Source: Channa striata
Lineage: Eukaryota > Chordata > Actinopteri > Anabantiformes > Channidae
Direction of reading: 5' to 3'
Assembly: GCA_033026295.1 (NCBI GenBank)
Contig: CM065177.1
Location: forward strand, 1,543,400 to 1,607,399
DNA: 64,000 nucleotides
Below the pieces are notes generated by a model. That model was not told the DNA's origin, did not search any database, and saw only the letters and a program-made list of their open reading frames with translations. This document shows positions 21,538-34,935 of the stretch, piece after piece. Made by a program: the position numbers and the translations under genes. The first letter of the stretch is position 1. Every line of letters begins with the position of its first letter.

Positions 21538-24200
21538 ATATACATTCTCCTCGCAACATAAATTAGAAATAGAGATAAAAAGAGTGGGGGGGTTCTACAG
21601 GAAACATTTTGAAAAACAAATGACAGTGATTCATCTCTGGAGATGAACAGATCTCTAACAGTCTTTGTCACATTATCAGCTGATCACCATCTGGCCATGA
21701 CTAGACCTGAATGTGGACTTTTCAAAAATGACTCACTTGAGTCGAGACTCCCACTCAGTTTGATATGGATTATCCTCCTCAAAGCCCATGAGCTACTTCA
21801 CTTCAAGAGCAGGAAAAAAAGGATGTTTTTTTCTAAAACATCTTGACATTTGATCTGAAATGCAAAGACCAGGTCTCGTTCAATAAGTGTCTAATTCAAT
21901 TCCCTTTTTTTTTTCTGCGTTGATGGAGCTTATCTGTTGGCTGCTGACGAGATGCTCAGCTGACACGATGTTTTGGCTGGTTGTTGCAATTTATTAAAAT
22001 GTGCAGAAAAGGGGAAAATAAATCAATATAACAGTATAAACAATAAAACAGAAAAAAAGTAAGTAATAAATGCTCAGTGCACCGCTGTTTCATTTCTTCA
22101 GTCCTTATCTCCTCTTTTTCTCTTGATGATTTTCTTTCAGGGAATCACACTTACTGCAACGATGTCGTGCCGACAGTGCACACACCCTTGTTCACAGTGC
22201 ACATTGTAACACATTGTCATAGCAGGGAGAGCACATGTGTTACCAATAACAGGATTCTGAAACTCGAGGAGTTGAGTGGAATTTAGCCATCATTAGTTTT
22301 ATTATTTACACCTGTGTTTTTCCTACTGGAACATGTCAAAATGTCTCCCGTGCAAAAAGCCCGTAGCCATGGAAATTTGTAGTAGCTAAACCTGCAGATC
22401 TCTTCCATTTGGACGATCTCCATGTTTTCGAATTTTCGGAAACACATTTACTCACCTTCTCTGAGATTTGGATGAAGATTCCTGTCTCATGTACATTACG
22501 TAAGCCTCGGAACGGGAGGAAACATCTGCCAACAGTGACTCTCCGTAAGGCTTTTCCTCTGCATGGCCCACCCACACAGGTCACTTATCACTTATTTTGC
22601 CTGATCAGAGCCCCTCTCCTCTGTGGGGCATGTGCACGATGTCCTGATGTGCTTTTTGTACTTTTTCTACACCTTCATTTTCTTTCACCTGCCTTTGCGA
22701 TACATGGCTCATGGTGTTAAACAAAACCTCTTTTCTCTTAATAAAGAAGGCAACTTCTGTACCTGCTTACACGTCTGCAGGGGCACAAGGATAAATAGGT
22801 CCTAATAGGAGAAAGGTTATTTACTATGTGAGCTGTTTTCTAACGGACTGCAACCAAATGTCCTACAACTGATTTGCTGCTTATTAGTGGACTTAATCTT
22901 AATCTAAAGCAGTGAATTCACTGCCGTTCCCTCATTTTCTTTCAAGACGTGGCCGTTGCTGTCATCTCTAATTGACTCCCCTAAAGCCTTCACAGGATGT
23001 TGGGTTTCAGCCTCTGAGCTAGGCTTATGCCTAGTAAAGCTACAGCTTATTAAAGACAATGTGGATTTTGTTAGGAAATCCATCACAGGGCCATGTTTCC
23101 AGCCAGCACTCTCAGCAGCGACAGAGACGTGGGAATTAGAGAAACTACTGGGACACACCCACAGAAAGCGAACGAGTAGAGGTTCCTGGTGTGACTCCAG
23201 GACAGCTTGACAGGATAGATATGGCTTCTGCTGCCCCAAAGGTTTGTCTGTTCATGTGGAAATCTTACAGTGTATGAATAATTGTTTAATAATATTCTCT
23301 TTTAAAGCTCTTGATCACGCAGCGTGGTATGTGATGCCACTCTGATTGTATTCTGCAGTGTGCACATTCTACACAACACACCATGCATACGCACAAACGC
23401 ACACATGTAAATCTGCTTCTCCGCCTTCCTCCTCGGTCTGCGGGCATCTCTGTGTTTGCAGGTGCATGTTCTCCCGGTGGGGTCCTGTGTAATGTGATGC
23501 ATGCATGCTAATCAAAACACAGCTTGGCTTTTCTCCAGGACTGGCATTTGTGAGGGGTGAGGTATAAGTGCCCCGACTGATTTTCTCAATGAAGCCGAGT
23601 TCCCCACATTAACACTCCACGCTGAGTCTGAGGAGTGTGTGTGTGATGATGATTTACTGCTTCTATATATACTGAAGGGCGCAACTGCATGTTTGACCAC
23701 AATGCATCAGGTACATGTACAATCTGAAACAATTACACATAATTAACATTTGTTGCAGCCGTAACAATTTTCACAGCCTGCAGATGAAACTTTCTGTCCA
23801 TGTCCCTAAAATGCACTTGCCTCTTAAAAAAAACACAAGAATCAAAAGGAAAAATAAAGCAAATTTGTTGACAAATCTCTCAGCAAGGGGATAATTGTTG
23901 TTATTATTTATTGTATGAAGGTACATGTCACCCAGTGCAACTGTGTGGCTCTCTGATTAGTTTTTTATAATTTTTGGACACCACTGTGTTTGCATAACAA
24001 GTGAAGTGCAGCTCCACTCTTTGATAAATGTCTAAACTGAAGGATTCAGGCACAACAGAGTGGGGATGATCCATCTTTTAGAAACACTAAGAAGCTAAAA
24101 TGCCATTACTGCATGCATAGAACATGAAAATTTACTTATAGTGTAAAAATGCATGGGTTATGCCTACACTGGTAATGCGTGAGTGACAGCTTTTACTCTT
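21538..24200. other. Non-coding stretch, nothing recognised
   Basis: Overlapping frames on both strands at 22336-22720 and 22904-23239 show no domain. No repeat recognised. Confidence 0.45.
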
Positions 24201-24560
24201 ATTGGCCACTTTATCAGGTACACCTGCCCATCTCTTAAAATGCTTTTTAATATATGAGGCTTCATGTACATAATCAATACTGTAGGTTTGGCTCTTCAAA
24301 GAATTTATATAAATTAAAGGGAAACCTGCTCGGTCCGAGTTAGTTTTGACCAGCGGCCTGGGAGCTCAATGACTAGAACATTCCACACTGGACACTAGAT
24401 CAAGATCGGATCACAATCTCACCAGAGAGATAAATTCAGAGTTTGTTTTGGACTGGACCAGGACCACATCCACTTATGGATCTAGGTGGAGTTATTTTGG
24501 TCCACACCTGAGTGTGACAGCTGTTGTCAAGTAAAATAAAGCAGAGTTAAATTCAACCTG
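24201..24560. repeat. Relic repeats: MITE end plus unclassified repeat-like segment
   Basis: 24201-24226 (containing CCACTTTATCAGGTACACCT) is another end of the family at 5514-5817. The following segment, 24325-24540, has wording such as 'tttggtccacacctgagtgtgac' that I associate with small fish DNA elements, but paired ends are not visible. Confidence 0.35.
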
Positions 24561-25327
24561 ACTAAAGCAGAAATGTGCGAAAACACCCTCAGATAACACA
24601 AACTCTCACCAGGCACATCTGTTAAGAAAGCAACACTTTGAGCCGTCAGTGGATTTTCAGATACGCTGCTGGGGAAACTACTTGAGTACCTGGAGTTACT
24701 GGGTGTACTGCTGGATAGAAAATGTAGATGTATATGATATCATACTTCTTATGCTTTAAATAGAGGCGGTAAAGACCAAAAGGTCCAGAGGAGCATGTCC
24801 TGAAGCAGCAGCCACAACGACTTCAACATGAAAGTTACAATAACAACAACTGGATTCTGGGTTGCTTTCCATGTCCTACTAAACACACCCATATCTGCTA
24901 ATTAATGCAAATTAGTTGTGCAGTAAGTGGATGTTATGTTCAACATTCATTTACGATTAGTGAGTGTATGTGTGGAACCAGGAGCATGTGGAAAATTACA
25001 ATGAAAAAGGCAGACTGGCTGCTTGTGTCATTAGCTACAAACTGGCAGCCGTCTGCTTGTGGTTTGGGATGGGGGGGGGTCCAGGGAATCATTGGCCTCC
25101 ACCTTAGCACACATTTTAAGCCTGCACGCACAGCAGGCAGAGGTATGCCAGCTTCAGGGCCTTAGAGTGCTCGAAACACACTGACGCACACGTGCTGGCG
25201 AGCGAATATGTGCACGTGCAAACTGTGTTTCTTCTCATCTCAGGTTAAAACTAATGACCTCGGGGAGATAAAAGTGGAATGCCTAATGTAGAGTAACTCC
25301 TAGCTGGCATGTGTTCCACCAGAAGGT
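24561..25327. other. Non-coding stretch with a run of ten G (about 25069-25078)
   Basis: Nothing recognised besides the G homopolymer. Confidence 0.45.
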
Positions 25328-25585
25328 TTGAAAAGATGAGTTGAGGAGACAAACAAATAGGTGGAGGACATGTTGACAAGACTGGTAATTAAAGAGGAAA
25401 AAACGATGGAGCAGACAGGCAGGGTGGGAAACAAAGAGACGAGGAGGGAGATGAGACTGAAAGCAGATTGACTCGAGGGATAAAAGACAGATAGAGACAG
25501 GGTGAGGCGAGAGGGGTGGGGGTGAGGGCAACAGGGGGCACAGAGGGATGGATGAGAAGATGAAAGATTAAGTAGCATGGAGGAA
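25328..25585. repeat. Purine-rich (GA-rich) tract, about 260 bp
   Basis: The plus strand is dominated by short GGA, GAGA, GGGG and AGA blocks with few pyrimidines, without a strict repeat unit. The Ser/Pro-rich minus-strand frames here come from this bias. Confidence 0.65.
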
Positions 25586-26063
25586 TGTTAAGTGTAGCTT
25601 AACTGTGTGTACAGAAGTGGGGATTTATGAGCAGCGCATGCTCAGGGCAAAGTAGTCTGAGAATTATTAAGCAACTTCAATTAAAGTAATATAAGGAGAG
25701 AGAGGCAATGTGGGTGGGGGAGTGTGTGTGCCTTCCTTACACACCCCCATCAACTTTGATTTATGAATTCCCTCATTCCTCGGTCTCTTCTCTTGTGTCT
25801 GCAGTCCGTTAGTCATGGCTCATCTCTCCTGGCAGCAGTTTGCATCCTCATTCTGCTTTTTCTCTGGAGTTTTACTTTGAAACAGTACGGTGGGAAATGA
25901 GCTTATGTTTGGTTTTTTATTGCTGGTCTTTTAAGGAGCTAAATTATTATGCACCTAAATTACATTTTTGTCATGGGGAAGGAAAATACATATACACACA
26001 CTGGCACAATTCACTAAATGTTACTGTACTTTGTTATCAAGGACATATTTGGACAGCAGGTTT
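25586..26063. other. Non-coding stretch, nothing recognised
   Basis: No recognisable exon or repeat. Confidence 0.45.
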
Positions 26064-26400
26064 GTAAAAGAGCTCAGAGGAAGAGATGTTTATGCTCACC
26101 AGGCTGCAATGGGTCACAAAAGAGTTTGGATTTCACAAGTCAACTGTCATGCAGATTATGGACAAATAGAAAACACACCTCCGCTGGCCTCACCGTGTAG
26201 TCGCACAGCCAAGACCACACAAAGAGTAAGGTGTGTCCTGGTCCAGGAGGTCACTAGAACCCCAGGGTAGTATCTAAAAAACTGATGGCCTCTCCTTCAG
26301 CGGCTACTATCAATAGTTACAGTATGAATTCACCATCGGAAAAATATTAAACAACTATGATGCGTATGATTTGTAAAGAGGAAACCTCTACCAGTGGAGG
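26064..26400 (+). pseudogene. Tc1-like transposase, N-terminal relic (two helix-turn-helix motifs)
   Basis: Read across frameshifts, this segment gives the first helix-turn-helix of Tc1-type transposases (VKELRGRDVYAHQAAMGHK, then GFHKSTVMQIMDK at about 26129-26168) and, further on, the second one (VVSKKLMASPSAATIN, then a shifted EFTIGKILNNYDAYD at about 26325-26370). In the family these paired motifs bind the transposon ends. At least two frameshifts and several stops are present and the DDE catalytic part is absent. Ends of the element are not visible. An old, dead fragment. Confidence 0.75.
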
Positions 26401-27854
26401 ACGAGGTCCTCAATAACTCTACTGAAGTCCAAATACAACGAATAATGTTCTCCAGTATAAACAGTAGCCCTACTGATTTTTCTACCTATCAACATTTTTT
26501 CTTCCTGTTTCTTTGTGTTGGTCAGAGCTACTTTATGGTAAATGTATATAAATCAGTAAGTTGTTTAAAGAATTATTTTTCTTCAAAAATCACTGACCAC
26601 CACATCTTAAAAATATCTATAATGTCATTGTTCTCCTTACTGTGTTTTCCGCAATAAGGAATAAATTCCCCAGCAATTCCTCAAAAAGACAGATTTTTGT
26701 TATGTTACACTCAATTTCAGAAACCCTTAAATAGTCATGTATTGAAATGATTGTACTTAATGGCAGTAAAAAATGTGTGTCTGAATACAATGCCCTTAAA
26801 CACAGACACAAGTCTGTGGTCTCCTTCCAAAGAACGGTAAATCAAATGTAATGATTGAAAATTGTTGAGTTAACTTCAAAACTTCAATTGTATAAAATGC
26901 TGTGGGAGGACATGAAGCAGGCAGGTCATGCAAGTTAGTCAAGCAGCAGCCCTGAGTTAAACCTTTAGTTCCTTAAGGAGGAGTCGACTAAAGTCCTAAC
27001 AAGTCTGTGTGCGCAACTGGTAAACACACACTGGAAACGTTACTGGTGCAAAAGAGCAACACCGGCACATCTGTGCCCTTCACAAAGAGTAAAGATTCAA
27101 AATAAATTATTAATATCTCTATTAAGCTTGTTTAATTGCACTTCCTGGTGTCAAAACCTTCCTCCAGATCTAAACATGTTTAGGTTATATTTACGTTACA
27201 ATAGAGAAAATTCCAAGGTGCAGTAATGTATCCACCAAAATCTACATACAGATTCAGTGGTTCATGTTGTGGCAGCTTCTACTGTTTTTTACCTCTAACA
27301 TCGCTGTGTTTTAATGGCACTGACTTATAGCAGTAATGCAAACTTGTGGTTGTTAGTGGGCAAGTGCATAACAATTCACGTTCTGAAAGTATCCCTGATT
27401 TACATGGTTTTTCCATCCGAATACAAATTTGGTTATTGTTGAAATGTTAAACAACACATTAGTATATTAAGTAATAAAAACTGAAAAATGATCACAAAGT
27501 TTTATTAATACTAACTGACTGGCTGTTGCAACAAGTCAGGGGAAAAGAGGAAGAAATTGTCGAGTCCAAACTGCCCCCCACATGACATCTGTATCCCTAC
27601 ATTGTAAAAGTGACATGAAAGCTGATATGTCCATGAATACCCCCTGTGGGACTCTTAAGCCCAGTGTTTTAGAGCACGGGATTTGTACCATGTCACTCGG
27701 TCTTAGTACGCTCGATGGGGTCCATCCGAGTCAACATGTCTAGATGTCTTTCTCACCAACCCTCAACCACCTAGTTGTAATTGCAAGTTAGAAATGGATG
27801 CATTTTCTACTGAGCTTCCATGACCACTGAGGATTTCTATGTTCATGTACATCC
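26401..27854. other. Non-coding stretch, nothing recognised
   Basis: AT-rich; no exon or repeat recognised. Confidence 0.45.
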
Positions 27855-28290
27855 CAGATCACGAGTATTTGGACAGTCAAAGTATTTTGTTGTTGTTATT
27901 GAGACTGTTAAAACGTAATTTGATTTGACACTTTTGGTACAAAATGTTTCTTGGCCAGGTGTGTTTCATTTCAGCGTCAGTTTCTGCACTCTAAAGCTCA
28001 CAGTGACAGCTAAGATTTGCAACTTGGATTGAGGCCTAGTTGTTTACAGGTGACTATGTAAGTAAAGAAAATAATACTGAGGCATAAAAAACTGCAGGAC
28101 ACCTTCTCTTAAACCTGTGCAAACTAGAAAATGACAGACAACTTGGTAGACCAAAGAGCTTCTTTCCTGTGAACTATCTTGTGAGGTGGATATAGATGAA
28201 TATGTTTCCTTGTTTACAATCTACGGAAGTCACAAGAACACCAGACACAAACCTCTGATATGCCTGACCTCTTTTTATCTCCAGGCTTTT
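27855..28290 (+). repeat. Possible relic of a DNA transposon (unclassified)
   Basis: Begins with 'cacgagtatttggacag', an end-like phrase I associate with fish DNA transposons, and contains a later 'cttggtagaccaaag' segment resembling a transposase linker. No paired end or readable frame. Weak. Confidence 0.3.
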
Positions 28291-28582
28291 AAATGTCGAC
28301 GCTTTGTCAGACCTGTTGAGCTTTAGATACAATTTTTTATATAGACTTAGCTATTTCTCTGTAATATGAGATGGACAGAGAATCTACTCCAGCTATCTAC
28401 TGACTCTAATGTAAATACAGCGATTGCATAGAAGATCAATAGCCCCAAGAGCTGAAAGCAGCTTACAGACAAATACAGTCTGCTGATGCGTAATGATACC
28501 TTGCGTGGTTCAGTGATAACCCACTTTAAAAAATGGGCCAATTGTATTGACTGATAAACCGAAATGTTGGTAAAAAACAAGG

Positions 28583-28589
28583 GAGAGAG

Positions 28590-28620
<31 letters not shown>
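28583..28620. repeat. Compound (GA)n(GT)n microsatellite
   Basis: GA units 28583-28592 followed by 14 GT units to 28620 and a short T run. Confidence 0.95.
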
Positions 28621-28623
<3 letters not shown>

Positions 28624-28626
28624 TTT

Positions 28627-30935
28627 CAGGATTCTAATTTGATTGGTCCCGTTTGACTTGCTAAAGACCAGACTGAAGGCAGAGAGACCCCGCAGCAAGC
28701 GACAGCTGAAGGAAGCTGTGGTGAAAGATGGGACACAAGTTAAAGAAATTAATAACAATGGGGTCAAGTCATTGTCCACAAAATATTAAATGTGGTCCTT
28801 TTGTGTGACATCATGTGTATTTGCCTAATTGTTAAACCAATGAACTATATTTTTGTTAACCTACTTAAATTAAAGCTGAGACTTGGCCCAGAATCTGCTT
28901 CAGCCTCAGTCACCCTGTCAATAGAGTTTGACTCTGTGCCACAAATTTATTAATAAATCTTGTTTATTGCATATTTTTTTAGCAAAGTCTATTTTAGTTG
29001 CATTGTTTCAAATAGAAAGTGCTAAAACAAATATGTGTAACTGTCCTAAAGTTATAAATACAGAAACAGGTTTGGGCTTATATATTTAAAAAAAGTATTG
29101 ATCATCATTGACCCTGGTGTAACATAGCGCAGACATATGTACAATGCTAAATTCAGAAATGAGTAAAACATATTCCAATTACAACTGAGTGAGTGAGCAC
29201 TCTTGACACTAGGAGCAACACATCTAACAAGCTTGAGGAATTACGTGAACTTATGTGTTCGGATGTAACTAGACTTTATCAGGGTTACAGCAACAGCCAA
29301 TGGTGTTGCGTTTATGGTCCACTTTAATGGCTGTCATTTGGAGGTTATGGGTGAAGGATAAGAGCATTGGCTGCCCGCCAGCTGGGCCATGCATATTTGA
29401 ATGTAATCACTGTTGACTCCTTGTAAAACCAGACGCATTTGGGACACATTGAGACAGACCAGAGTGTGGACATCAGCTAATGGCAGACAGCTGGAGGGGG
29501 TGGGGTGGGGGGTCTGGACAGTTAGTTGGACGTGAAATAAATGTAGCATCAGCATGAATAGAAGGACGGGATGGATATTTTACTATACTTTGCAGATTTG
29601 TATTTATACTGTACTGTGCTACTGAAATATTAACAGCTACAAAAATGCTAAGATTCCAATTTCTGTCAAGAATCAGTTGGTTCAGTTCAGTGTATTTGCA
29701 TAATTCATAAATTCTCTAATCCTAGAATCAGGCTCCTCTATATGTGAGCACAACTCCCTCACACACAAACACGCATACGCTGTGTACCAACTGGCTTGTG
29801 ATGTACCCTATCCCTCCCAGACTTCCTGTTAGTCTGTTAGTAGCCAGTCAAGGCATCTGCCAATTGCTTGTCCAATCTGACCGACACTAGGGAGGGCCAG
29901 CATTGGAACAGTTTTGTCTAGTGGATCAAAGTACTTGTGGGGAAATGCCACCAAGACTAATTGGTATCTTCAGTCCCAGCTGGGATCGAATAGGTCAGAT
30001 GAGGGCCATCTGATAACCAAGATAAAGTAGCTACGTACAAGGCTGGTGCGTGAAACATGATGATATGGTCTTTACAGATTCAATTTCTATATATTGGCAT
30101 GAGTAAGAGCCATGGAAAAGTGATATGGACTAATCTTTTGCTGATAATTTCCGATTTATATCTGGTAGGATATTACTGCCACGGCTGATTAGTGTGGAAT
30201 GGAATGACGGGCAAGAGCACACTCGGAGCAATGGGACACGCTTTAAGTCCAACTCAAATTAAATGGGATGTTTTTTCCCTGACAGATATTTGGGTATCCT
30301 CACGATTTGGGACACAGGCCATGTCAGTGGAAATGCCTGTTTAAGTCTGTCCCCCCAGTCATCTATCTAAGCAGAAAACATGTTTAAAAAAGGGAGAAAT
30401 TGCTATTTTACAACATGATTTCCGTTTGTGCATTAAGTAAAATGCCAGTGGTTTCAGGGTATAGATCGGGGACATATTTCTGTCCAAACCTGACAAGAGT
30501 GTGGTGGCCAAACTTAACAAGCGTATTTTATTTCATATGCAACCCTGAGCAGTTGCAAAACCCTACTGCATCTAATGTCGCAGATGGTCATGCCTGATAG
30601 GTGCACAGGAACCCACCAGACCAGAAACTCGTGATTTTCATTTTTACTAGTACTATAAACTAAAGAAGTAACATGAGTTCATGTAATACAATATCGAACT
30701 TAAAATTTTTGCCAGGGCAACTAAACCTATTCATCGTAATCTACATGATGAAACCTGAACAACTTTTTTTCACCTGCCATTTGTAAAGTTCCCCTTGGGT
30801 TTGATTTAGGTGTCCATCCTCCAGGTTTTCTCTCTACTTTTATTTTTTCTTCAACAAATGGAATTGATTGCACCATTTGTTAGGAGTATAAGCTTCCTTT
30901 GTTTTCAAACACTTCCTGTAATCCACTTACTCAAC
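28627..30935. other. Non-coding stretch; G-run at 29493-29512
   Basis: Nothing coding recognised. 29493-29512 holds G runs of 5, 4 and 6 separated by single T, a possible G-quadruplex. Confidence 0.45.
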
Positions 30936-31180
30936 TGGGTAATACTTTATTGTCACTGAGCCCATACAGCTTTCTCTGCCTTTGACCCATCCCAGTAGGG
31001 GGAGCACTGGGATGGAAGTTAGGGAGTTAGCACCAAGTGTCTTACTCAATGACACACCTGTTCTGGGGACAAGGATTTGGGTCTTTGGGGAACCAGCCTG
31101 GTTCAATTCTGACCCTTCTCCTGGAGGACCAGGTCCACCCTACTACTCCTGCTCTGTAAGTCACTGTGTTTGTTTATATA
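30936..31180 (+). repeat. Relic of an interspersed repeat (class uncertain)
   Basis: Phrase order 'actttattgtcactgagc', 'tttgacccatcccagtaggggg', then 'gtgtcttactcaatgacacacc' matches a repeat I know from fish genomes. It abuts the RTE tip at 31184, giving a composite of two repeats. Confidence 0.45.
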
Positions 31181-31183
31181 TCT

Positions 31184-31245
31184 AGATTACTACTTCTCTT
31201 TCGACTTTCCCTGTCAGGGATCACCACAGCGAATCATCCTTTTCC
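31184..31245 (-). mobile_element. RTE-type LINE, 3' tip only
   Basis: The sequence from ATTACTACTTCTCTTT through GGGATCACCACAGCGAATC to TTTTCCAC is nearly the same as the 3' end of the larger copy at 48350-48412. Only about 60 bp remain, an extreme 5' truncation. Confidence 0.8.
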
Positions 31246-31319
31246 ACATATATATATTTTTTTACCTTTTACATATGTAGATTATTAAAGAGATTTGATA
31301 TTGCATTTGGATCTTCCAT

Positions 31320-31470
31320 ACAATCGTTATCTGTGATTGCTTATCCTTTGTAGAGTCACGGGAGTATCTGGACAAAACCTGCGTAAGCAAAGAGAGAACA
31401 TGCAGACTCTACAGAGAAAGGCCGCCGTCGGTCAAGGTTGCAAGCTTTGGAGTTTGTATGATAGACACTG
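31320..31470 (+). repeat. Diverged relic of the repeat at 7730-7960
   Basis: Carries 'tgattgcttatcc' and 'gagagaacatgcagactctac', which belong to the same common fish repeat, with strong divergence. Confidence 0.4.
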
Positions 31471-34400
31471 GATTTAAATATTCTAAACTAGACACCTGCG
31501 TTCTCTGAAGTGTATCTACACTGTCTCAGTAACCCTGCTAGGTCTCTCCGGACACCTCCGACTAGACTACTTACCTCTACTCACCATTCCTCTGGACAGC
31601 TCGCTTACCTGGCTCCTCAGTGCTTACCTTCAGCTTGCCACCTTTGCCAGCAGACCTTCTGAAGTACCACCTTACCTTGCTCCTCCACCAGTAAGACTCC
31701 TTATCTTCATCCTGTGTTCTGAAATGAATGGGTTCCACTAAAACCATACTCCTCACAAATTCCTTGGATGTCTTCAGGTGATGTGATTGAAATATATTGT
31801 GCATACATGTATCATTTTAATGTGATTTGGGACAAACAAATCCCTATCATTATAAATAAAAATACCTTTTTTGCTTGTTCAGCTAGCAGACTGTATGTCA
31901 CAAAGGTCAGGGTCAGATGTTGTTTAACACTTGATATAACAACAGCCTAATGTAGAAACTTATTTGAAGGTGGATGTCTCCAGGTCCGTATGCTCTTCTA
32001 GTCTACATGGTGGTAGTTTGTCCCTACAATCTCATACACCTAATAGTGTCTCTTGAAATAGCCCTAGAGCTCTTTCCCTCTGTGATTAATACTTCTTCAA
32101 ATATTGAATTGTGTCTGGTTTAATTATAAATCTATTTCAGTTTGTTTATGTGGAGGCGCAAATCTTAAATCAGTTAAGATTACCAAAAGAGATCATGGGA
32201 AACGCTGAGAAGCAACTTTGTCCATTTACCACATAAAAAGGGTTGCGACTGTCTGTAGTAAAACCATGCTACCTGACACAAACACCTATCCTATTTCTGT
32301 GTTATCATCAAGCGACACCCTGCTTGTCTTTCTTTCTTTTTTTCTTGTGTATATCTGATACCGAAACATGCTGTAATATTAGTGTAATTATCCATACAAA
32401 GCTCCTGGAACTGCCTAAATCCTACCTCAACACGCCTTTGGCCCACTAACAAATACCACTGAATGCCTCTGCCACAGTGTGCACACATGAAGAAGTATTT
32501 ACATAAATCTATCATCTGGTGAGAACGTGGACTCTTGACATTTCTTTTGTATGAAGGCTCTCCTGAGGATATGACCTCATCGGGTCCTTTTGTCTCAGTA
32601 AGCTTTATCCCACAAATCCAACTGAGAATTTATAAGTTTACATAAAAATCTCACTTTTTTTAACACGTCTCCCCCTCCCACTGTCACAGGGCAATATATA
32701 ATCCTCACCTAAACATTTGAACTCCTACATCAGAGGGAAGGAACGGCGCCAGAGAGGCCTGTTCTGTTTTACTGGTGTGTCACAACTTGTATTGACTGGA
32801 GTTATGATTGAAAGCACTCTATACAGGCTCACAAAGTAAAAGACAAATTGGAGCAGACTGGGGGTGTTTGGGCCATGGGTGTGTCTTCACAGATGTGTGT
32901 GTCCGTGTACAAGACTAATGAGTGAATCTGAACGTCGTGCGTTTTGTTTAGGCCTTGATTTTGAATACAGGCAAAGAAATAAAAACTGTGTAAATTGACA
33001 AAAAAAAAAAAAAAATGCAGCAGGATACTGCAAAACAAATCCCAATGAAAAATGTCTCCCTGAGTCAAAGCCATACTTCTTTATTTACAGCCCACAGAGT
33101 GACATTTTCACAGCATTGCCACCAACCAAGAAATTTTCCCTCTGTATTTTGCCAAGAAATTGTAAGTAGTGAGACAAGAGGGAGGCAGGAGCAGGCACAA
33201 AGGGCTAGAAAGGAACAAAAGAGCTTAATCAATAACTCAGGAAATCCAGGAGAGCACGCGCATTTGTCACCGTCATAAAAGGTGCCTGTGTTTTTAATTT
33301 TTGTTGTTTCCTGTCTTCTCCCAGTGCTCATCAGCAGGTTCTTGACTGGATCACAGTAGGAAGTGGGTAGACTACGTGTCCATGAGTCTGCTGCACTCAT
33401 CCATCTGTATTAGAAGCACAAAGGCCCCTGCACAGGACACACCGTGGGTATGAAGAGGCGCAGCTGCAGGTACAGTACACACTGGAGTTATTTAGTCATC
33501 TGATTATGACAAAAGCAGGTTCTCATACAGTCAGTAACTGTGAGCTGTTTATCCCTGTTTTACCACAGTCCCAGTAATAAACGCGGAGCAGCAAAGTGCT
33601 TATGTTTAGCCACAAAAATAGCTTGAGCACAATAACAAGTTGGTTAGAGTTGGGGAAAAGATGGTGGTTTGGGTTAAACTGAAACAACAAGAATGACCAA
33701 CATTATGTTCCATGGTTGCCACCCTTTTTCAAGTAACACATGCACTTTAGCCTTGTACTTGTCCGTTATGCTGATGACAGAAATGTATTTTCCTCGGTCC
33801 TTAGAGAAAAATGGAAAATAATCCCTCAAACCACCACCCCTTGTACACATGACTCCCGAACTGAAGGAGAGAATATATAGTAGATATATTAAGTCTGACA
33901 AATTGGTAATTTGGCTGTATATTAACTCTTTGCCATTATGCATCTCTGTAGTGTTTCTCATCCTAGTTTGGTAGTTTTCTTGTATGGGTTCATATTCTTC
34001 TTCTTTTTTATTGTCCTGTGTCTTTTTGGTCATTTGAGATTCTCTTGTTTTCTGTCTCTTAATGGTGGCATTGCTTCTCTTTTGGTTTGTTTTCATTTTT
34101 TTATGATCACTTTGTGCATTTCAACTGTGTTCTCTGACTCTCAACAAGAATTACCAACACTTACTTCACACTCTGGCCCAGGGTCCCTCTGGTCTCTTAG
34201 GACTCTGGGTCTGTGCCTGTAGGCCCTTCTGGTAATCCATCCCAAATGACTCACAATGGAACAATCAGTAGAACCAGAAATACTGTATTTTTTTTTAATT
34301 CTAAAGTATGCAGCCTCTTGTTTGGCTAAACCTAGTGCCACATTATCCACAGTGGAGTTTTTCCAGTGGAAAAAAAGCTTGCATTTAGGGGGTGTTTACA

Positions 34401-34744
34401 GCGCGTTCACACTACCGGTGACAGGAAGAGTATCAATTCCAGCAGAAACTGAAGCAGAGCACTCTCAGTTTACTACATGATATACTGTAAATGAAGTTTG
34501 AACATAACTGGAATAAAAAGCTGCCAGACTCATCTAGTAGGTAGGTACCCTTAGGTCACCAGTCACTTACAGCTCAGTGTATGATCCAATTACAAATCCA
34601 CTTCAGCTAGGCCTAAACTTAGGCTGAACAGTGCTGATGAAATGTCGAAAACATCTAATAAATAATATATTTTTATTTTCTCATAGAAATCTAGAACAAA
34701 AAAAGGTGCCACTGCTAAGAGAGTTGCCTGCTCCTGTGAAGCTC
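31471..34744. other. Non-coding stretch with an A16 run at 33000-33015
   Basis: Frames of 111 and 140 codons on the minus strand (33065-33400, 33674-34096) have no recognisable domain and low-complexity composition; not called as genes. No repeat family recognised. Confidence 0.45.
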
Positions 34745-34935
34745 TTTTTTAAAATCTCTGACCTTATGGCAGACAACAATAATTAGAGCCAATTAAGCCG
34801 AGTGAATGGCGTTTTAATAGCACCCCGCATTCGTTATAGTCCTTTAGCCACTTGGATGGAAAATACTGCTCTTGTCTGCCGTCCCTACTGCAACTAATGC
34901 AATGCTAATTAAAGATTTTCTTTCCGCAGAACTCC
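34745..34935. promoter_or_regulatory. Candidate conserved non-coding element (enhancer-like)
   Basis: Holds clustered homeodomain-type cores: TAATTAG (34780-34786), CAATTAAG (34790-34797), CTAATTAAAG (34905-34914), with further TAAT sites between. Composition differs from the repeats around it. Inference only; cross-species alignment would decide. Confidence 0.25.

Noticed and set aside
33674..34096. 140-codon minus-strand frame, Lys/Thr/Glu rich
   Set aside because: Low complexity, from the T/C-rich plus strand; no domain.
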